Shown here one piece after another: positions 62,201 to 64,000 of a DNA stretch of 64,000 bases; positions within the stretch are counted from its first letter, which is position 1, and each line of letters begins with the position of its first letter. Under the pieces are notes generated by a model. That model ran no database searches and was not told where the DNA came from. It worked only from the letters and a program-made list of their open reading frames with translations. The translations under genes and the position numbers were made by a program. This stretch comes from Rhynchospora pubera (lineage: Eukaryota > Streptophyta > Magnoliopsida > Poales > Cyperaceae): positions 169,267,144-169,331,143 of the forward strand of contig CM051461.1 of NCBI GenBank assembly GCA_028095005.1, given 5' to 3'.

Positions 62201-63383
62201 TACGAGCTCAATGGAGAATGCATTTACTGTTGGGTCCTCTGTAAGGTTGAATATTTTACTAGAATTTGGAGAGAGCATTAACCCAGGCACAAAGTTCTAA
62301 TGTTCGTAGAGTTTAAGCATACAGAAGATTATCTAAATTTATAATCAAGTCGATGGAAAAGAAGGAAATGGTTGGTGTGGATATGATGTTGACCCATGCA
62401 CACTACCAAGACATTTATAATTTTCTACGACCCCAAGCTGTCTAAACTCTAAACTGGTTTCATGTAGTTGGGATATAGACCATTATTGTCTCAGGTTTGT
62501 TTATTCTTTAAGATCCTTCACACAGGTTACGAGAGCATGTTCAAGGAGTAGACAACAACCCTCTCTTGATATTTCCTGAGGGAACTTGCGTTAATAATCA
62601 GTACACTGTTATGTTTAAGAAGGTTTGTTCTCAATCAAGTTATTATCAAATCTGGATAGAAACTTATAAGAAATCCTAACATATCATTTATTTAAAATAT
62701 GTTGGGGTCTCTTTGCCTCTTGTTACAAATGCCTTTTGAAAGTGTTAATTTTAAATTATTAGACTTTAATCATAGATGTGGATTAGAAGTTATACTTTGA
62801 TTAATATATGCTACTGCAGGGTTCATTCGAGCTAGGTTGTGCTGTTTGTCCAATTGCAATAAAATATAACAAAATATTTGTGGATGCCTTCTGGAACAGC
62901 AAGAAGTAAGACACATCTTCTTAAACTGTTACTAAATAAACATACTTTTTGGATCCGTAAGATGTTTGTCTAAACGCCCTTAAAACTTCAAACTTCTTTA
63001 TTGGTCCTAGATAATTATTTTTCATTTCTCTTTCCTTGAAGTTTTTCCTTCTTTCAATTCAATTGCACTTCCAATGAGGCTTCATGTCATTTTTGTCCTT
63101 TCTCTATGACAACTATGGATAAAGTGACAAGGATGAGCCATTTAGATACACTAAGTTAAAGGCCTTACCAAATACAACAACAACAACAACAACAACTAAG
63201 CCTTTTATCCCAAGCAAGTTCCAAGTCATAATGTTTGATATCATATATTTCTTTTCTTAACAGACAGTCATTTACTAATCACTTGTTGAGATTGATGACA
63301 TCATGGGCAGTGGTTTGTGATGTCTGGTACTTGGAGCCTCAGTACCTCCAACCTGGTGAAACTGCTATTGAATTTGCTGAAAG
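59208..63383 (+). CDS. GPAT9: Glycerol-3-phosphate acyltransferase 9, exons 1-10 (3' end outside window)
   Basis: The ER enzyme acylates sn-glycerol-3-phosphate at sn-1, the first step of membrane lipid and storage oil synthesis. Exons: 59208-59320, 59409-59466, 59750-59868, 60078-60177, 60456-60551, 61256-61352, 62085-62172, 62526-62622, 62820-62905, 63264-63383. All have GT donors and AG acceptors and join in frame to 324 codons; the plant protein is usually about 370-376. Conserved runs include SPTLTEAAGAIVDDSFTRCF and PEPWNWNIYLFPL, hydrophobic segments at about residues 75-120, the acyltransferase box NHTSMID (His168, Asp173) and FPEGT (240-244). The ATG has G at -3 and +4; a second in-frame ATG follows at codon 4. 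Nothing in the visible part is broken. The last exon(s) lie beyond 64000. Confidence 0.96.
61104..61118 (+). repeat. C15 homopolymer in GPAT9 intron 5
   Basis: Fifteen consecutive C lie in the AT-rich 0.7-kb intron. A 24-bp tandem duplication (GAGGGTATGTTGGGTATATA...) lies nearby at about 60744-60793. Confidence 0.85.
63174..63195 (+). repeat. (CAA)n microsatellite in GPAT9 intron 9
   Basis: About seven CAA/AAC units lie upstream of exon 10. Confidence 0.85.
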
Positions 63384-64000
63384 GTATTAGCCTCTTATTC
63401 AGTATATCTATCTGGTTTATCAAATTATGCACTAAGCTTTTGTTGAAAGTTGTTCCATGATATAGAATTTTTTTGCAGTTTCTTGTTTCCCCTTTTCTTT
63501 CTTTGGGGCAAATTAGTCGTTGAAACATGAGATTCGACATTTACTGTGTTCTCTTCTAATCCCATTGTAGAATACAGCCACGGGTTCATTCTAGATAAAT
63601 GATGGAGACCTTTGAGTATCTTTAAAGAAAACTAACTATATAAGAGGCTTTTGCTCATTTTTTTTACTTAATGTTTCAGAAAAGATGCATGGATGAAATA
63701 ATTGAAGTTTCTCTCTCTCTCTCTCTTTTTTTAATTATCTTTTATGAAGAAAAAGTAGGTGTAATCTGGTCATGTTGGTGTGGTCTTGTTTAGGTTGTCA
63801 ATCTGATTCAGAATAGCCGGGTTCCAAATTCTCAATCTGTGACTATTAATCGCAAGTTGAATAACTTCCAACCTTTTAAGTGAGCAGGTTTCACAGGTTG
63901 CATTGAAAAGAAGTTTGATTTGAATCACAAGTAAAAATTAGTTTTGTTTAGAAGAAAAATCAAACTTAAATATAGCACACTCCAACTAACAATAAGGAAG
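63384..64000 (+). other. GPAT9 intron after exon 10, incomplete
   Basis: It starts GTATTA after GAAAG and holds a (CT)n tract near 63711-63726. I found no stretch encoding the conserved C-terminal part of GPAT9, so the next exon is past the window end. Confidence 0.6.

Overview
The window is nuclear DNA from a flowering plant, probably a eudicot. It holds plant-type LTR retrotransposons (Athila-like and Ty1/copia-like), a Helitron end, a MuDR-type transposase with plant introns, a Tourist-like MITE, a 20-kb AT-rich satellite with a monomer of about 172 bp, and one ordinary intron-containing gene, GPAT9. The species cannot be named from the sequence. The setting looks like heterochromatin (pericentromeric or an interstitial satellite block) that borders a genic edge at the right.

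Layout. 1-6816: the 5' part of an Athila-type Ty3/gypsy element on the minus strand (LTR, tRNA-Asp primer site, gag, protease, RT, RNase H, start of integrase); it runs off the left edge. 6817-11950: AT-rich DNA ending in a clear Helitron 3' terminus. 11951-14018: a small satellite block split by a solo LTR. 14019-15194: an Athila LTR stub interrupted by a copia-like LTR. 15934-25702: a non-autonomous LTR element (E2, minus strand) with primer site and polypurine tract. Nested in it are a 3.6-kb solo-LTR-like unit (E3) and a second solo LTR. 26078-32991: a dead MULE transposase gene whose last large exon is split by a 4.1-kb solo-LTR-like unit (E1). 34077-35690: a third LTR type. 36237-56047: the main satellite array with 10-monomer higher-order repeats. 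56048-57683: another copia-like LTR. 58193-58332: a MITE. 59208-63383: the first ten exons of GPAT9 (plus strand), continuing past the window.

The least expected signal concerns three LTR families that otherwise differ: the Athila element, the twin solo LTRs, and the LTR at 34077-35690. Each carries its own short palindrome. All are built round the same CGGNCCG core and set in pairs 20-22 bp apart (about two helical turns), mostly upstream of the TATA box and again in the 3' part of the LTR. In the Athila element the same paired module also sits at six places inside gag-pol, five of them in one reading phase. A second palindrome type, with changing arms round a fixed GC-NNN-GC centre, occurs in E1 and E3.

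The only gene likely to serve the host is GPAT9, the ER sn-glycerol-3-phosphate acyltransferase that starts glycerolipid and oil synthesis. Its start codon lies about 3.2 kb from the edge of the satellite array.
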